A stretch of DNA of 18,433 nucleotides. Source: an uncultured Bacillota bacterium. Its GTDB lineage: Bacteria; Bacillota_I; Bacilli_A; RFN20; CAG-826. The position numbers were made by a program, and so were the translations under genes. The notes under the pieces are model-generated. The model made no database searches. It saw only the letters and a list, made by a program, of their open reading frames with translations, and had not been told where the DNA came from. The stretch lies in assembly GCA_949298295.1 (NCBI GenBank), contig CASFWS010000006.1, positions 1-18,433 of the forward strand, written 5' to 3'. Positions 7,041 through 13,938 of the stretch are shown here, piece after piece. Numbering within the stretch: the first letter of the stretch is position 1; every line of letters begins with the position of its first letter.

Positions 7041-7576
7041 GGGTTCCTCCAAAGTAGGCGGACGAAGGTTCGCCCGTAATTATAGGTTCTCTCCCGGCAT
7101 CCTTCCAAATGGGGGAGAGCGTCGAGGCTTTCGCTTTCGACGACGAGGCACCCGCCTTCCTTAAGAAGGCCTTTGCTTAGAAGGGAAAGGGGGATTTCCC
7201 GGTAGGCCCGGAGTTCTTTGTAAGGAGGGTCGAGGAAGATCAACCCGTACGGAGCATGGCTTTCCTCAATGAAGCGGAAGGCATCGGAAGCGACGACATT
7301 GGCCTTTTCTTCCTTCAGGGCCGCCTTGTTCCGCTTGAGGACGGCGACGGCCGAAGGGGAAAGGTCGACCAAGTCGGCAGATGACGCCCCGCGGGAAAGG
7401 GCCTCGAAGCCGTAGGCGCCCGAGCCGGCGAAGAGATCGAGGGCCCTTTCGCCCTCGATATGGCCGCTTAGGGCCGAGAAAACGGCCTCCCGCACCCGGG
7501 ACTTCGTCGGGACGGTGACCTCGGACGGGACCTCGATGAGCCGCGAACGGTATTTGCCCCCGATGATCTTAATCAT
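7031..7576 (-). CDS. rsmD: 16S rRNA (guanine966-N2)-methyltransferase
   Basis: RsmD methylates G966 of 16S rRNA in the 30S subunit using S-adenosylmethionine. The protein (181 aa) begins MIKIIGGKYRSR, the usual N-terminus, so I take the ATG at 7576 rather than the upstream extension to 7645. Motif I is DLFAGSGAYGFEALSRGA (47-64), which binds the cofactor. Motif IV is DPPY (116-119), the catalytic signature of N2-guanine and N6-adenine methyltransferases. PTKSRVREAVF (23-33) matches the conserved family block. It overlaps the upstream ylbF-like gene by 8 nt and coaD by 10 nt, so the three genes are probably one transcript. Confidence 0.95.
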   Translation of the reverse strand: MIKIIGGKYRSRLIEVPSEVTVPTKSRVREAVFSALSGHIEGERALDLFAGSGAYGFEALSRGASSADLVDLSPSAVAVLKRNKAALKEEKANVVASDAFRFIEESHAPYGLIFLDPPYKELRAYREIPLSLLSKGLLKEGGCLVVESESLDALPHLEGCRERTYNYGRTFVRLLWRNPCA

Positions 7577-7919
7577 CCTTCTGCCTCTCGAAGAAAAAGG
7601 ACGGCAGGTCGTTGGGCAGGAAAAAGGCCCGGTCGATGGCCTCAAGGGCGTCCCGGTATTCCCTCAAGGCATCCTGATAGGCTTTCGAGACCGGCAAATC
7701 CATCAACCTTTTCTTCGCTTCGACGGCTTTTTGCGGGAGGTTTTCTTCTTTTCCTCCCTGATCGATCCTCAAAAGAAGGCGCGAAAGCTCCGCCTTGGCC
7801 CCTTGGGCTTCCTTGTCACTCAAGAAAGCCTCTTCGGCGGCAAGGTAGGCTTTCCGGCGGGGGTCGTTTCGGAGGGCGGCCCCTAACTCCTCGGCTGCTT
7901 TGATGAGACGCGCATCCAT
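7569..7919 (-). CDS. YlbF/YmcA family protein
   Basis: This small, Ala/Glu/Lys-rich, almost entirely helical protein (116 aa) fits the Com_YlbF (YlbF/YmcA) family in length and in its pattern, for example ELGAALRNDPRRKAYLAAEE near residues 11-30 and a second long helix near 60-95. In Bacillus subtilis, YlbF works with YmcA and YaaT in a complex that specifies RNase Y cleavage of mRNAs. The position immediately before rsmD and coaD supports the call because ylbF lies in the same place there. The start at 7919 follows GGAG (7931-7928) at 8 nt. The sequence is diverged and has no catalytic motif, so the exact orthology to YlbF is an inference from synteny. Confidence 0.75.
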   Translation of the reverse strand: MDARLIKAAEELGAALRNDPRRKAYLAAEEAFLSDKEAQGAKAELSRLLLRIDQGGKEENLPQKAVEAKKRLMDLPVSKAYQDALREYRDALEAIDRAFFLPNDLPSFFFERQKDD

Positions 7920-7937
7920 CGAGATTGCTCCGAGCGA

Positions 7938-7950
7938 ATTATGCTACAAT
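7938..7950. promoter_or_regulatory. Adjacent divergent -10 boxes for def and the ylbF-like gene
   Basis: Plus strand: TGC-TACAAT (TACAAT 7945-7950), 10 nt before the def ATG at 7961 and with no Shine-Dalgarno. Minus strand: CATAAT (7943-7938), 18 nt before the ATG at 7919, with GGAG between them. The two hexamers are one base apart on opposite strands, so both operons should fire from the same short site. Confidence 0.5.
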
Positions 7951-7960
7951 CCAAGCAAGT

Positions 7961-8512
7961 ATGCTAAAGATCGTGTTAGACGGAACCCCCTCTTTGAGGG
8001 AAGCTTCCAAGGAAGTCGAGCTTCCTCTTTCCGACAAGGACCGGGAAACGATGAAGAAGATGCTCGACTATCTGGTCAAAAGCCAAGACCCGGCATTCCT
8101 CGAAAAGCATCCGAACGTCCGCTCGGGAGTCGGCCTGGCCGCGCCCCAGATCGGGATCAACCGGCGGATGCTCGTCGTCTACTTCCTCGACGACCCGGAG
8201 AACAACCACTACACCACCTACGCCCTGGCCAACCCGCGGATCGTCGCCAGCTCGATCAAGCGGGCCTATTTGCAAGGCGGGGAAGGCTGCCTTTCCGTCC
8301 CCAAGGGCCACGAAGGCTACGTCTACCGCCACTACAAGGTGACCGTCTCGGCCGTCGACGGGCTGACCGGGAACCCGGTCCTCATCAAGGAACGGGGCTA
8401 CGGGGCCATCGTCCTCCAGCACGAGATCGACCATCTCGACGGCATCCTTTTCTACGACCGGATCGACAAAAAGGATCCCTTCAAGGAACTTCCGGGGGCC
8501 GTCGCCATATGA
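7961..8512 (+). CDS. def: Peptide deformylase
   Basis: Deformylase removes the N-formyl group from nascent proteins at the ribosome exit and uses a bound metal ion. The 183-aa length and inserts fit the type II enzymes of Firmicutes. All three motifs are intact: GVGLAAPQIG (motif 1), EGCLSVP (motif 2, metal-binding Cys) and QHEIDHLDG (motif 3, two metal-binding His and the catalytic Glu). The ATG at 7961 gives the standard MLKIVLDG-type N-terminus; the longer frame to 7925 runs through the promoter. There is no Shine-Dalgarno, and a -10 box lies 10 nt upstream. The stop overlaps the next start in ATATGA, so the following lipoprotein gene is coupled to it. Confidence 0.95.
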   Translation: MLKIVLDGTPSLREASKEVELPLSDKDRETMKKMLDYLVKSQDPAFLEKHPNVRSGVGLAAPQIGINRRMLVVYFLDDPENNHYTTYALANPRIVASSIKRAYLQGGEGCLSVPKGHEGYVYRHYKVTVSAVDGLTGNPVLIKERGYGAIVLQHEIDHLDGILFYDRIDKKDPFKELPGAVAI

Positions 8513-9453
8513 AAGCCACCCTCTTTCTTCTCCTCCCGGCCCTGCTCCTTGCTTCCTGCGGGGAAGGGGGTCTCCCTCCCGAACGGGAGGACTACGTCTC
8601 TTCCCTTTCCTTCCACGAGGGCTTCAAGGTCCTCCAATTGGCCGACCTCCATTGGGACAAAGGCACCCCGATCGAAGAGGAAAGGGCTTATCTAAGAAGC
8701 ATCGTGGAGCGGGAAAGCCCCGACCTCCTCGTCTTGTCGGGCGATAACGTCCTCGGGGCCGACGCCTACGTGGCCGAAAAGCTTTACGAGACGATCGAAA
8801 GCTTGGAGGTCCCCTATGCCGTAACCTACGGGAACCACGATTACCAAGGAACCTATTCCCCCGACTTCATGGATCGCCTCGTCACCTCCGGGGACCATAG
8901 CCTCACCAAGATCGTCGACGACGACGTCCACGGGGCAACCAACTACGCCGTGGAGCTGACCGATGAGAACGGCTCTATCGCTTGGCGGATCAACCTCATC
9001 GACTCGGGCTCCCTCATCGTCGAATCCGGCTCCTACGTCTACGATTACGTCCGCGAGGACCAGACCGACCTCTACAAGGAACTCCAAAACGACGGTGCGC
9101 CCAACCTTCTCTTCTTCCATATCCCCCTCTACGAGTGGGCCTATGCCTACGACCAAAGCACCGAAGGGCTCCTCGGGGAAATCCACGAGCCTGCCACCTG
9201 GGAAAGCCGGAACGAGGACTTCGAAGGGGAAAAGGAGAGCTATCCTTTCTTCGCCGGGCAAGTCCATTCGACCCTTTTCGAAGCGGCCAAGGAACGCAAC
9301 TGCAAGGGGATGTTCGTCGGCCACGACCATAGCAACGACTGGGTTTCCTCCTACGAAGGGGTGACCCTTGGCTACGGGGTCAAGACGGGCCGCGGCCTCT
9401 ATTACGCAAACGACCCGGAGCAAGGCTGGCCCCGCGTCGGCTATGCCAGCTAG
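8509..9453 (+). CDS. Lipoprotein calcineurin-like metallophosphoesterase, ends at an in-frame TAG
   Basis: The product starts at the ATG inside the def stop (ATGA overlap) and has a lipoprotein signal ending LLLASC (Cys17). All five motifs of the calcineurin-like phosphoesterase fold are present: DLH (46-48), GDN (78-80), GNHD (108-111), a His in FFHIPLY (His204) and GHDH (271-274). It should hydrolyse a phosphoester outside the cell, with unknown substrate. The frame ends at TAG (9451-9453) after residue 314. It then continues as 31 sensible codons to a TGA at 9547-9549, which overlaps the next gene by 11 nt. The missing tail is C-terminal to the catalytic motifs, so the product may still fold and work. 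A nonsense mutation, a sequence error or readthrough are all possible. Confidence 0.88.
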   Translation: MKATLFLLLPALLLASCGEGGLPPEREDYVSSLSFHEGFKVLQLADLHWDKGTPIEEERAYLRSIVERESPDLLVLSGDNVLGADAYVAEKLYETIESLEVPYAVTYGNHDYQGTYSPDFMDRLVTSGDHSLTKIVDDDVHGATNYAVELTDENGSIAWRINLIDSGSLIVESGSYVYDYVREDQTDLYKELQNDGAPNLLFFHIPLYEWAYAYDQSTEGLLGEIHEPATWESRNEDFEGEKESYPFFAGQVHSTLFEAAKERNCKGMFVGHDHSNDWVSSYEGVTLGYGVKTGRGLYYANDPEQGWPRVGYAS

Positions 9454-9549
9454 GTCCTAAGCGGCGACGGTTCCTACGAACTATCCCACGTCTTTTACGA
9501 AGAAGGAAAGCTCGAGGAGAACGGAAGGGAGAGCATCCATGTCGCTTGA
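9454..9549 (+). other. In-frame continuation of the phosphoesterase beyond TAG
   Basis: Read on from the TAG, 31 codons give a plausible last beta-hairpin and tail (VLSGDGSYELSHVFYEEGKL and more) and end in TGA. Third-position C/G use looks like that of the gene. Without this tail there would be an 85-nt gap in an otherwise tightly packed operon. Confidence 0.6.
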
Positions 9550-10495
9550 GAAGATCTATCGCCTCTCCATGGCGCTTTTGTTCATTCCTCTCTCCTTCCT
9601 TTTCTACGGCTACGTCTATTTCCTCATCGGGGCTTTTAGCGAAATCCGGGTAATTTACCTGCAAATCCCCACTCTTTTGTCGTATTTGGGCTTCTTTGCC
9701 GCCTTCTACCTCGCCCTCATGTGGACCCGGCCCCGGGGCCGGCACCGCCTCGCCCTCGTCCGCTCCACCTTCATCGTCCCTCTTTCATCCGGAGGGCTTG
9801 CCCTCGTCCTTTATGCCGCCTACTTCGGAGCCGGCCTCCTCAATGACATCGCTCCCCACGGCATCGGCTATCCCTTCGACGGCCTCTTGATGGCTCTCTT
9901 CTCGGTCCTTCTTGGAGCCCTCGGGCTATCCTTCGAGAAGAAGATCGTCTCCTTGCCGCTTTCTGACGACGCCCGGGACCCGCAACCGGACTACCGCTAC
10001 GCCATCCAAGTCATCTACTCCGTTCTCTACACCTTCCTTACGATGTTTTTCATAGCCGGGGTGTTCCACATGCCGAACTACGCCCGGATTACCCCCGATA
10101 CCGCCTTCCCCCTGCTCGTCTCCCTCTTCCTCATCCTCTCCCTCTATGCTCCCCTTTTCCTCCTCATCCCGTCCTGGGAATACAAGAAAAGGAAGATCGC
10201 CGGCTACATCCACCTTGGGGTCAACGTCCTTCTCCTGGCCCTCACCATCGCAAGCTTCGTCCTTTATCCCAACGGCCTCGTCGAAGGCTATCCGGCCCTC
10301 GTCCCCCTCGAGCTCATGGGAAGCCTCTTCCTCTTCCCCTATGTCCTCCCTGCCCTCCTTTTCCTCAATTCGCTCGGCTATTTCCTTTTCTACGCGAAAG
10401 ACCCCAACGAGAAGAGCTGGATCGTCCGCTGGGCTTTCCTGAGCCGCATCGACGACTGGTGGGAGAAGCACTTCCGAAAGGGAAAAGACAAATAA
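9539..10495 (+). CDS. Polytopic membrane protein, unknown function
   Basis: The 318-aa protein starts at an ATG 7 nt after AAGGGAG. It has about eight hydrophobic segments: near residues 10-32, 42-62, 78-98, 113-130, 155-180, 188-210, 224-242 and 252-286. It ends in a soluble, basic tail (WWEKHFRKGKDK). I recognise no transporter or enzyme signature. It is the last gene of the def - phosphoesterase - membrane protein unit. The predicted uninterrupted phosphoesterase frame would overlap its start, which suggests translational coupling. Confidence 0.8.
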   Translation: MSLEKIYRLSMALLFIPLSFLFYGYVYFLIGAFSEIRVIYLQIPTLLSYLGFFAAFYLALMWTRPRGRHRLALVRSTFIVPLSSGGLALVLYAAYFGAGLLNDIAPHGIGYPFDGLLMALFSVLLGALGLSFEKKIVSLPLSDDARDPQPDYRYAIQVIYSVLYTFLTMFFIAGVFHMPNYARITPDTAFPLLVSLFLILSLYAPLFLLIPSWEYKKRKIAGYIHLGVNVLLLALTIASFVLYPNGLVEGYPALVPLELMGSLFLFPYVLPALLFLNSLGYFLFYAKDPNEKSWIVRWAFLSRIDDWWEKHFRKGKDK

Positions 10496-10530
10496 TAAAG
10501 CGGTTTCACTTTCGGCCTTTCGCCTCTTTT

Positions 10531-10539
10531 TGCTATTAT
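10531..10539 (+). promoter_or_regulatory. Extended -10 promoter of the RNase J gene
   Basis: TGC followed by TATTAT, about 65 nt before the start codon, without a good -35. The leader contains a small CTCTT-CGA-AAGAG hairpin (10540-10552) and ends in AAGGAGG (10594-10600), 4 nt before the ATG. A weak GGC-CTTTC-GCC hairpin followed by TCTTTTT just upstream (10514-10530) may terminate the preceding operon. Confidence 0.5.
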
Positions 10540-10604
10540 CTCTTCGAAAGAGAAGACGACATACCTCATTCGCCCACGTTAAGCATGCCCTTTAAGGAGG
10601 TTTC

Positions 10605-12287
10605 ATGGCGAGAATCGATTCACCCGTAAACATCTTTGCCCTTGGGGGCCTTTCCGAAGTCGGGAAGAACATGTACTGCTTTGAGACGGACCGCAACCTC
10701 ATCATCGTCGATGCCGGGGTCCGCTTCCCGGAAGCCAACCTGCCCGGGGTTGACTACGTCATCCCCGACTACTCCTATCTCAAGGCCAACCGCGGCAAGA
10801 TCCGCGCCCTGTTCATCACCCACGGCCACGAAGACCACATCGGGGGCATCCCCTTCCTCCTCCGGACCGTCAACGTCCCGGTCATCTACGCCCCGCGGCT
10901 GGCCGCCGCCCTCATCCGCCACAAGATCGAGGACGCCCGGATCAAGGAGAAGGTCAACATCGTCGAGTACGACAGCGACACCGTCGTCGACATTGCCGGC
11001 GACTTCAAGGTGTCCTTCTTCCGGGTTACCCACTCGATACCCGATGCCTTTGGCATCTGCATCGATACCAAACACGGGCGGATCATCGAGACCGGGGACT
11101 TCAAGATCGACCTCACCCCGGTCGGCCCCCAGTTCGAGCTCTCCAAGCTCTCACGCCTCGGAAGCGAAGGCGTCGACCTCCTGATGGCCGATTCGACCAA
11201 CGCCGAAATCGAGGGCTATACCCCCTCGGAAACGAGCGTCCGCCAAGGGGTCGAGGACATCTTCGAGAAGGCCCTCGGCCGCATCATCGTCTCGACCTTC
11301 TCGAGCAACATCAACCGCATCCAGCAGGTCGTCGAGGTGGCCGTCGAGCACGGAAGGAAGATCTGCATCCTCGGCCGGAGCATGGAAAACGTCGTCTCCA
11401 TCGCCCGGAAGTACGGCTACATCAAGATTCCCGACGCTTCGATCGTCGAAGATAGCGCCGTCCGGAACCTTCGCCCCCGCGAAGTGTGCATCCTCTGCAC
11501 CGGGAGCCAAGGCGAGGAAATGGCTGCCCTCTCCCGGATTGCCCGCGGGGAGCACCGGAACATCCATATCGTCCCGGGCGATACAATCGTTTTCTCCTCG
11601 AACCCGATTCCGGGCAACAACGCGGTCATCGACCGCCTCGTCAATAGCCTCGTCAAACTTGGGGCCGACGTGAAGCTCAACTCGATGAGCTTCTCCCTCC
11701 ACTCCTCCGGCCACCCGAGCAAGCAAGAGCTCCGCCTCATGCTCCGCTTGGCGGCCCCCTCGCACTTCATGCCGGTCCACGGCGAGTACCGGATGCTCAA
11801 AATCCACGGGGAAATCGGCCACCAGGTCGGGATCCCGGAAAGCAATATCTACGTCCTCGACAACGGCGACATCCTCACCCTCAAAGACCACGAGGTCAAG
11901 CGCCGGGGCCACATCCCGGCCGGCGACGTCTACATCGACGGGAACGACCTCGACGGCCTTTCCTCGGCCGTCATGCGGGACCGCGACGAGATGAACCGGG
12001 AAGGTCTCGTGGCCGTCCTTTTGACCATCGACAGCCGGGAAAGCAAGATCATTGTCCCGCCGATCGTCTATTTCCGGGGCTTCGCTTCCTTTTCCGACAC
12101 CCACGTCGTCCGCCACTGCCAGATGCACGCCTTCGAGGCCGTAAGCGAGGTCATGAAGGGCCGGGTTACCTTCGCCGAGATCAAGACGGCGGTCCGCCAA
12201 GCCGTCTCTTCCTACGTTTACCGGAAGACCCAGCGGACCCCGATGATCGTCCCTCTCATCATGGACGTTACCCGGGAGCGGGCCTAG
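10605..12287 (+). CDS. rnj: Ribonuclease J
   Basis: RNase J is a cytoplasmic 5'-3' exoribonuclease and endonuclease that matures and degrades RNA in Bacilli and other phyla. The 560-aa length matches RNase J1 and J2. The metallo-beta-lactamase motif THGHEDHIGG (72-81) supplies the first zinc ligands. His143 in RVTHSIPD and Asp165 in ETGDFKID complete the site. The beta-CASP part contains HSSGHPSKQE (366-375) and MPVHGEY (389-395). All ligands are intact, so it should be active; I cannot decide between the J1 and J2 type. The start is the ATG after AAGGAGG. The maf gene begins at the base after the stop codon (TAGATG). Confidence 0.95.
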   Translation: MARIDSPVNIFALGGLSEVGKNMYCFETDRNLIIVDAGVRFPEANLPGVDYVIPDYSYLKANRGKIRALFITHGHEDHIGGIPFLLRTVNVPVIYAPRLAAALIRHKIEDARIKEKVNIVEYDSDTVVDIAGDFKVSFFRVTHSIPDAFGICIDTKHGRIIETGDFKIDLTPVGPQFELSKLSRLGSEGVDLLMADSTNAEIEGYTPSETSVRQGVEDIFEKALGRIIVSTFSSNINRIQQVVEVAVEHGRKICILGRSMENVVSIARKYGYIKIPDASIVEDSAVRNLRPREVCILCTGSQGEEMAALSRIARGEHRNIHIVPGDTIVFSSNPIPGNNAVIDRLVNSLVKLGADVKLNSMSFSLHSSGHPSKQELRLMLRLAAPSHFMPVHGEYRMLKIHGEIGHQVGIPESNIYVLDNGDILTLKDHEVKRRGHIPAGDVYIDGNDLDGLSSAVMRDRDEMNREGLVAVLLTIDSRESKIIVPPIVYFRGFASFSDTHVVRHCQMHAFEAVSEVMKGRVTFAEIKTAVRQAVSSYVYRKTQRTPMIVPLIMDVTRERA

Positions 12288-12842
12288 ATGCTGATTCTGG
12301 CCTCCTCGAGCCCGAGGCGAAAGGAAATCCTCGCCAAAACGGGCATCGAATTCACCGTTTTCTCGCCGTTGGTCGATGAACGGCTCCTCGACGGGACCCT
12401 TCCTCCAAGCGACCTCGCGAAGGAAGAGGCCCGTCTTAAATGCTATGCCGTGAAGTCCCGCTTCCCCGATGCCGAGGTCCTCGCGGCCGACACGGTCGTC
12501 GTCCTCGAGGGAAAAGCCCTCGGAAAGCCCCTGACCGCCGAAAGGGCCGTCGCGATGCTCATGGAGCAAAGCGGGAAGCGGGAAAAGGTCCTTACGGCCT
12601 ACCACTATCTCGGCCGGGGGAAGGAAATCGCCCGGACCGTCGTCTCGACCGTCGTCTTCCGCCCCTTCGGAGAAGAGGAAGCCCGGGCCTACGTCGAAAG
12701 GAAAAAGCCCCTCGACAAGGCGGGAGGCTACGGGATTCAGGACGACTCGGGGCTCATCGAGCGGCTCGAGGGAAGCTATTACAACGTGATGGGGCTCCCT
12801 CTCGAGGACCTACTTCGCCACGTCTTCCCCGAAAAGCAGTGA
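12288..12842 (+). CDS. maf: Maf-family nucleoside triphosphate pyrophosphatase
   Basis: Maf proteins hydrolyse nucleoside triphosphates, in this subfamily typically dTTP/UTP or modified pyrimidines, to monophosphates and pyrophosphate. The 184-aa length is usual. The N-terminal signature is LASSSPRRKEIL (4-15), followed by AADTVV with the conserved Asp68. PLDKAGGYGIQD and SYYNVMGLPL near the C-terminus also match the family. The start codon directly follows the RNase J stop with no gap, so it is probably translated by coupling from that gene. Its last 33 nt overlap the convergent EIIB-like gene. Confidence 0.92.
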   Translation: MLILASSSPRRKEILAKTGIEFTVFSPLVDERLLDGTLPPSDLAKEEARLKCYAVKSRFPDAEVLAADTVVVLEGKALGKPLTAERAVAMLMEQSGKREKVLTAYHYLGRGKEIARTVVSTVVFRPFGEEEARAYVERKKPLDKAGGYGIQDDSGLIERLEGSYYNVMGLPLEDLLRHVFPEKQ

Positions 12843-13190
12843 ATAGACGTCCTTGGCGTTCTTGGCGACGAGCGTAAGCTGGTCGCTTTTTTCGATAAAG
12901 CCGGTGATTCCGGTCTTCTTGAGGGCTTCGCGGTCGATCTTTCCCTGATCGACGAGGACGAGGACGATGCGGCTACCAACCAGGCGGTGGGAAACGATGT
13001 TATCTTCCCCGCCGAGGGAGGCGAGGTAGTCGCCCCGGGGAGCGACCTTTTCCTTCTCGCTTCCTAATGACCTCCGCTTCCGGAAGGCAAAGTAATCGAC
13101 GAGGTAGACAGCCCCGACAAGAAGAACGAGGGCAAGAAGAACGATCCAATAGAGGTTGGAGAGAAGGAAATCGCGTTCAAGGAAGAGCAT
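12810..13190 (-). CDS. Membrane-anchored PTS EIIB-like protein without the phosphorylated Cys
   Basis: The protein has 126 aa from the ATG at 13190. The longer frame to 13439 crosses the divergent gene. Residues 11-33 are one hydrophobic anchor, followed by a basic FRKRR stop-transfer. Residues 54-120 match the glucose-type EIIB domain: YLASLGGEDNI corresponds to the LGGxxNI block, and SRIVLVLVD occupies the CxTRLR...D block. Aligned to PtsG-type EIIB from NI onward, the phosphorylated Cys falls on Val71, Thr on Ser73 and Arg on Arg74. It therefore cannot be a standard phosphocarrier and could instead have a structural or regulatory role. The start lacks a Shine-Dalgarno, and TGT-TATTAT sits 9 nt before it. 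It overlaps the 3' end of maf by 33 nt, tail to tail. Confidence 0.75.
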   Translation of the reverse strand: MLFLERDFLLSNLYWIVLLALVLLVGAVYLVDYFAFRKRRSLGSEKEKVAPRGDYLASLGGEDNIVSHRLVGSRIVLVLVDQGKIDREALKKTGITGFIEKSDQLTLVAKNAKDVYSLLFGEDVAK

Positions 13191-13198
13191 GGCTCGCA

Positions 13199-13208
13199 TA
13201 TAATAACA
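13199..13208. promoter_or_regulatory. Overlapping divergent -10 boxes (EIIB-like and CYTH genes)
   Basis: The near-symmetric stretch ATATAATA carries TATAAT on the plus strand (13199-13204) and TATTAT on the minus strand (13205-13200), the latter preceded by TG (extended -10). The plus gene starts at 13227 after GAGGT (13215-13219). The minus gene starts at 13190. A plus-strand TTCAAG (13176-13181) at 17 nt is a weak -35. Confidence 0.55.
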
Positions 13209-13226
13209 TCCAGCGAGGTCACTTGA

Positions 13227-13799
13227 ATGAGCAACGCAATCGAAATCGAGGCCAAGGCTCTCGTCGGGCCGGCCGACTATGAAAAGCTCCGGTCCCTTTA
13301 CAGGGATTACCCGAGCTACACCCAAACCAACTACTATGTCGACGACGACGATTTCCTCCTTCGTAAGGAAGGATTTGCCCTCCGGGTCCGGGAAAAAGAA
13401 GGTCTCTATGAGATGACCTTGAAGACCCCGCTCAGCCAAGGCCTCCTCGAGAAAAACTGCGCCTGGAGCAAGGCCACCTTCGAAGCCTTTGAGAAAAACG
13501 GCGTCTTCCCCGACGGGGACATCAAGCGCTTCCTCACGATGCTCGACATCGACGTGAGCACCCTCCGCATCAAGACGAGCCTCACGACCTGCCGGGTCGA
13601 CGTCCCCTACCTGAGCGGCAAGCTCTCGATCGACAAAAACGACTATAGCGGCAAGACCGATTACGAAGTCGAGCTCGAGTTCAACAACCTCCGGGATGCC
13701 GAAAGCAACCTCAAGGAGCTTCTCGAGAAAAACGGCATCGCCTACGTCCCGAACAAGAAGACCAAAGTGGCCCGGGCATTGGACGAAATCAAGGGCTGA
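13227..13799 (+). CDS. CYTH domain protein, YjbK-type triphosphate tunnel metalloenzyme
   Basis: CYTH proteins fold into a beta-barrel tunnel that binds triphosphates with a divalent metal. The bacterial YjbK group is thought to hydrolyse inorganic triphosphate or related compounds. The hallmark ExExK motif is present as EIEAK (6-10). Further charged residues follow in LRVREKEG, YEMTLKTPL and DYEVELEF, matching the alternating-charge strands of the tunnel. The length of 190 aa is typical. The start is the ATG at 13227 after GAGGT, 7 nt away. It has its own promoter, which overlaps that of the divergent EIIB-like gene, and is followed by a strong terminator. Confidence 0.88.
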   Translation: MSNAIEIEAKALVGPADYEKLRSLYRDYPSYTQTNYYVDDDDFLLRKEGFALRVREKEGLYEMTLKTPLSQGLLEKNCAWSKATFEAFEKNGVFPDGDIKRFLTMLDIDVSTLRIKTSLTTCRVDVPYLSGKLSIDKNDYSGKTDYEVELEFNNLRDAESNLKELLEKNGIAYVPNKKTKVARALDEIKG

Positions 13800-13818
13800 T
13801 TACGTCATTGTAGTCCTC

Positions 13819-13846
13819 GGAGCGGCGTTTGTCCGCTCCTTTTCGT
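13819..13846 (+). terminator. Rho-independent terminator after the CYTH gene
   Basis: Stem GGAGCGG / CCGCTCC with a 7-nt loop, followed by TTTTCGTT, about 20 nt after the stop. Confidence 0.85.
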
Positions 13847-13860
13847 TAGTTACCGCTTAA

Positions 13861-13935
13861 AGCAAAGTCAATGAGAAATTAAGGCTTTTGCTAATTTTTT
13901 AGTCAGGTAGAATAGAGGGGTAATAGTGAAAGGAG
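13861..13935 (+). promoter_or_regulatory. Leader and promoter region of the 607-aa lipoprotein gene
   Basis: TAGAAT (13908-13913) is the likely -10; no good -35 lies at 17 nt, though TTGCTA (13888-13893) is near. AGCAAAG (13861-13867) and CTTTTGCT (13885-13892) can pair across a 17-nt loop and are followed by AATTTTTTAG, so a second, weak terminator may stand here. AAAGGAG (13929-13935) precedes the start. Confidence 0.4.
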
Positions 13936-13938
13936 AAA

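Noticed and set aside
9451..9453. Amber codon recoding (for example pyrrolysine or a reassigned TAG)
   Set aside because: TAG ends RNase J, rsmD, spx, the YitT-like and the YfiH-like genes at sensible places, so it acts as a normal stop in this genome.
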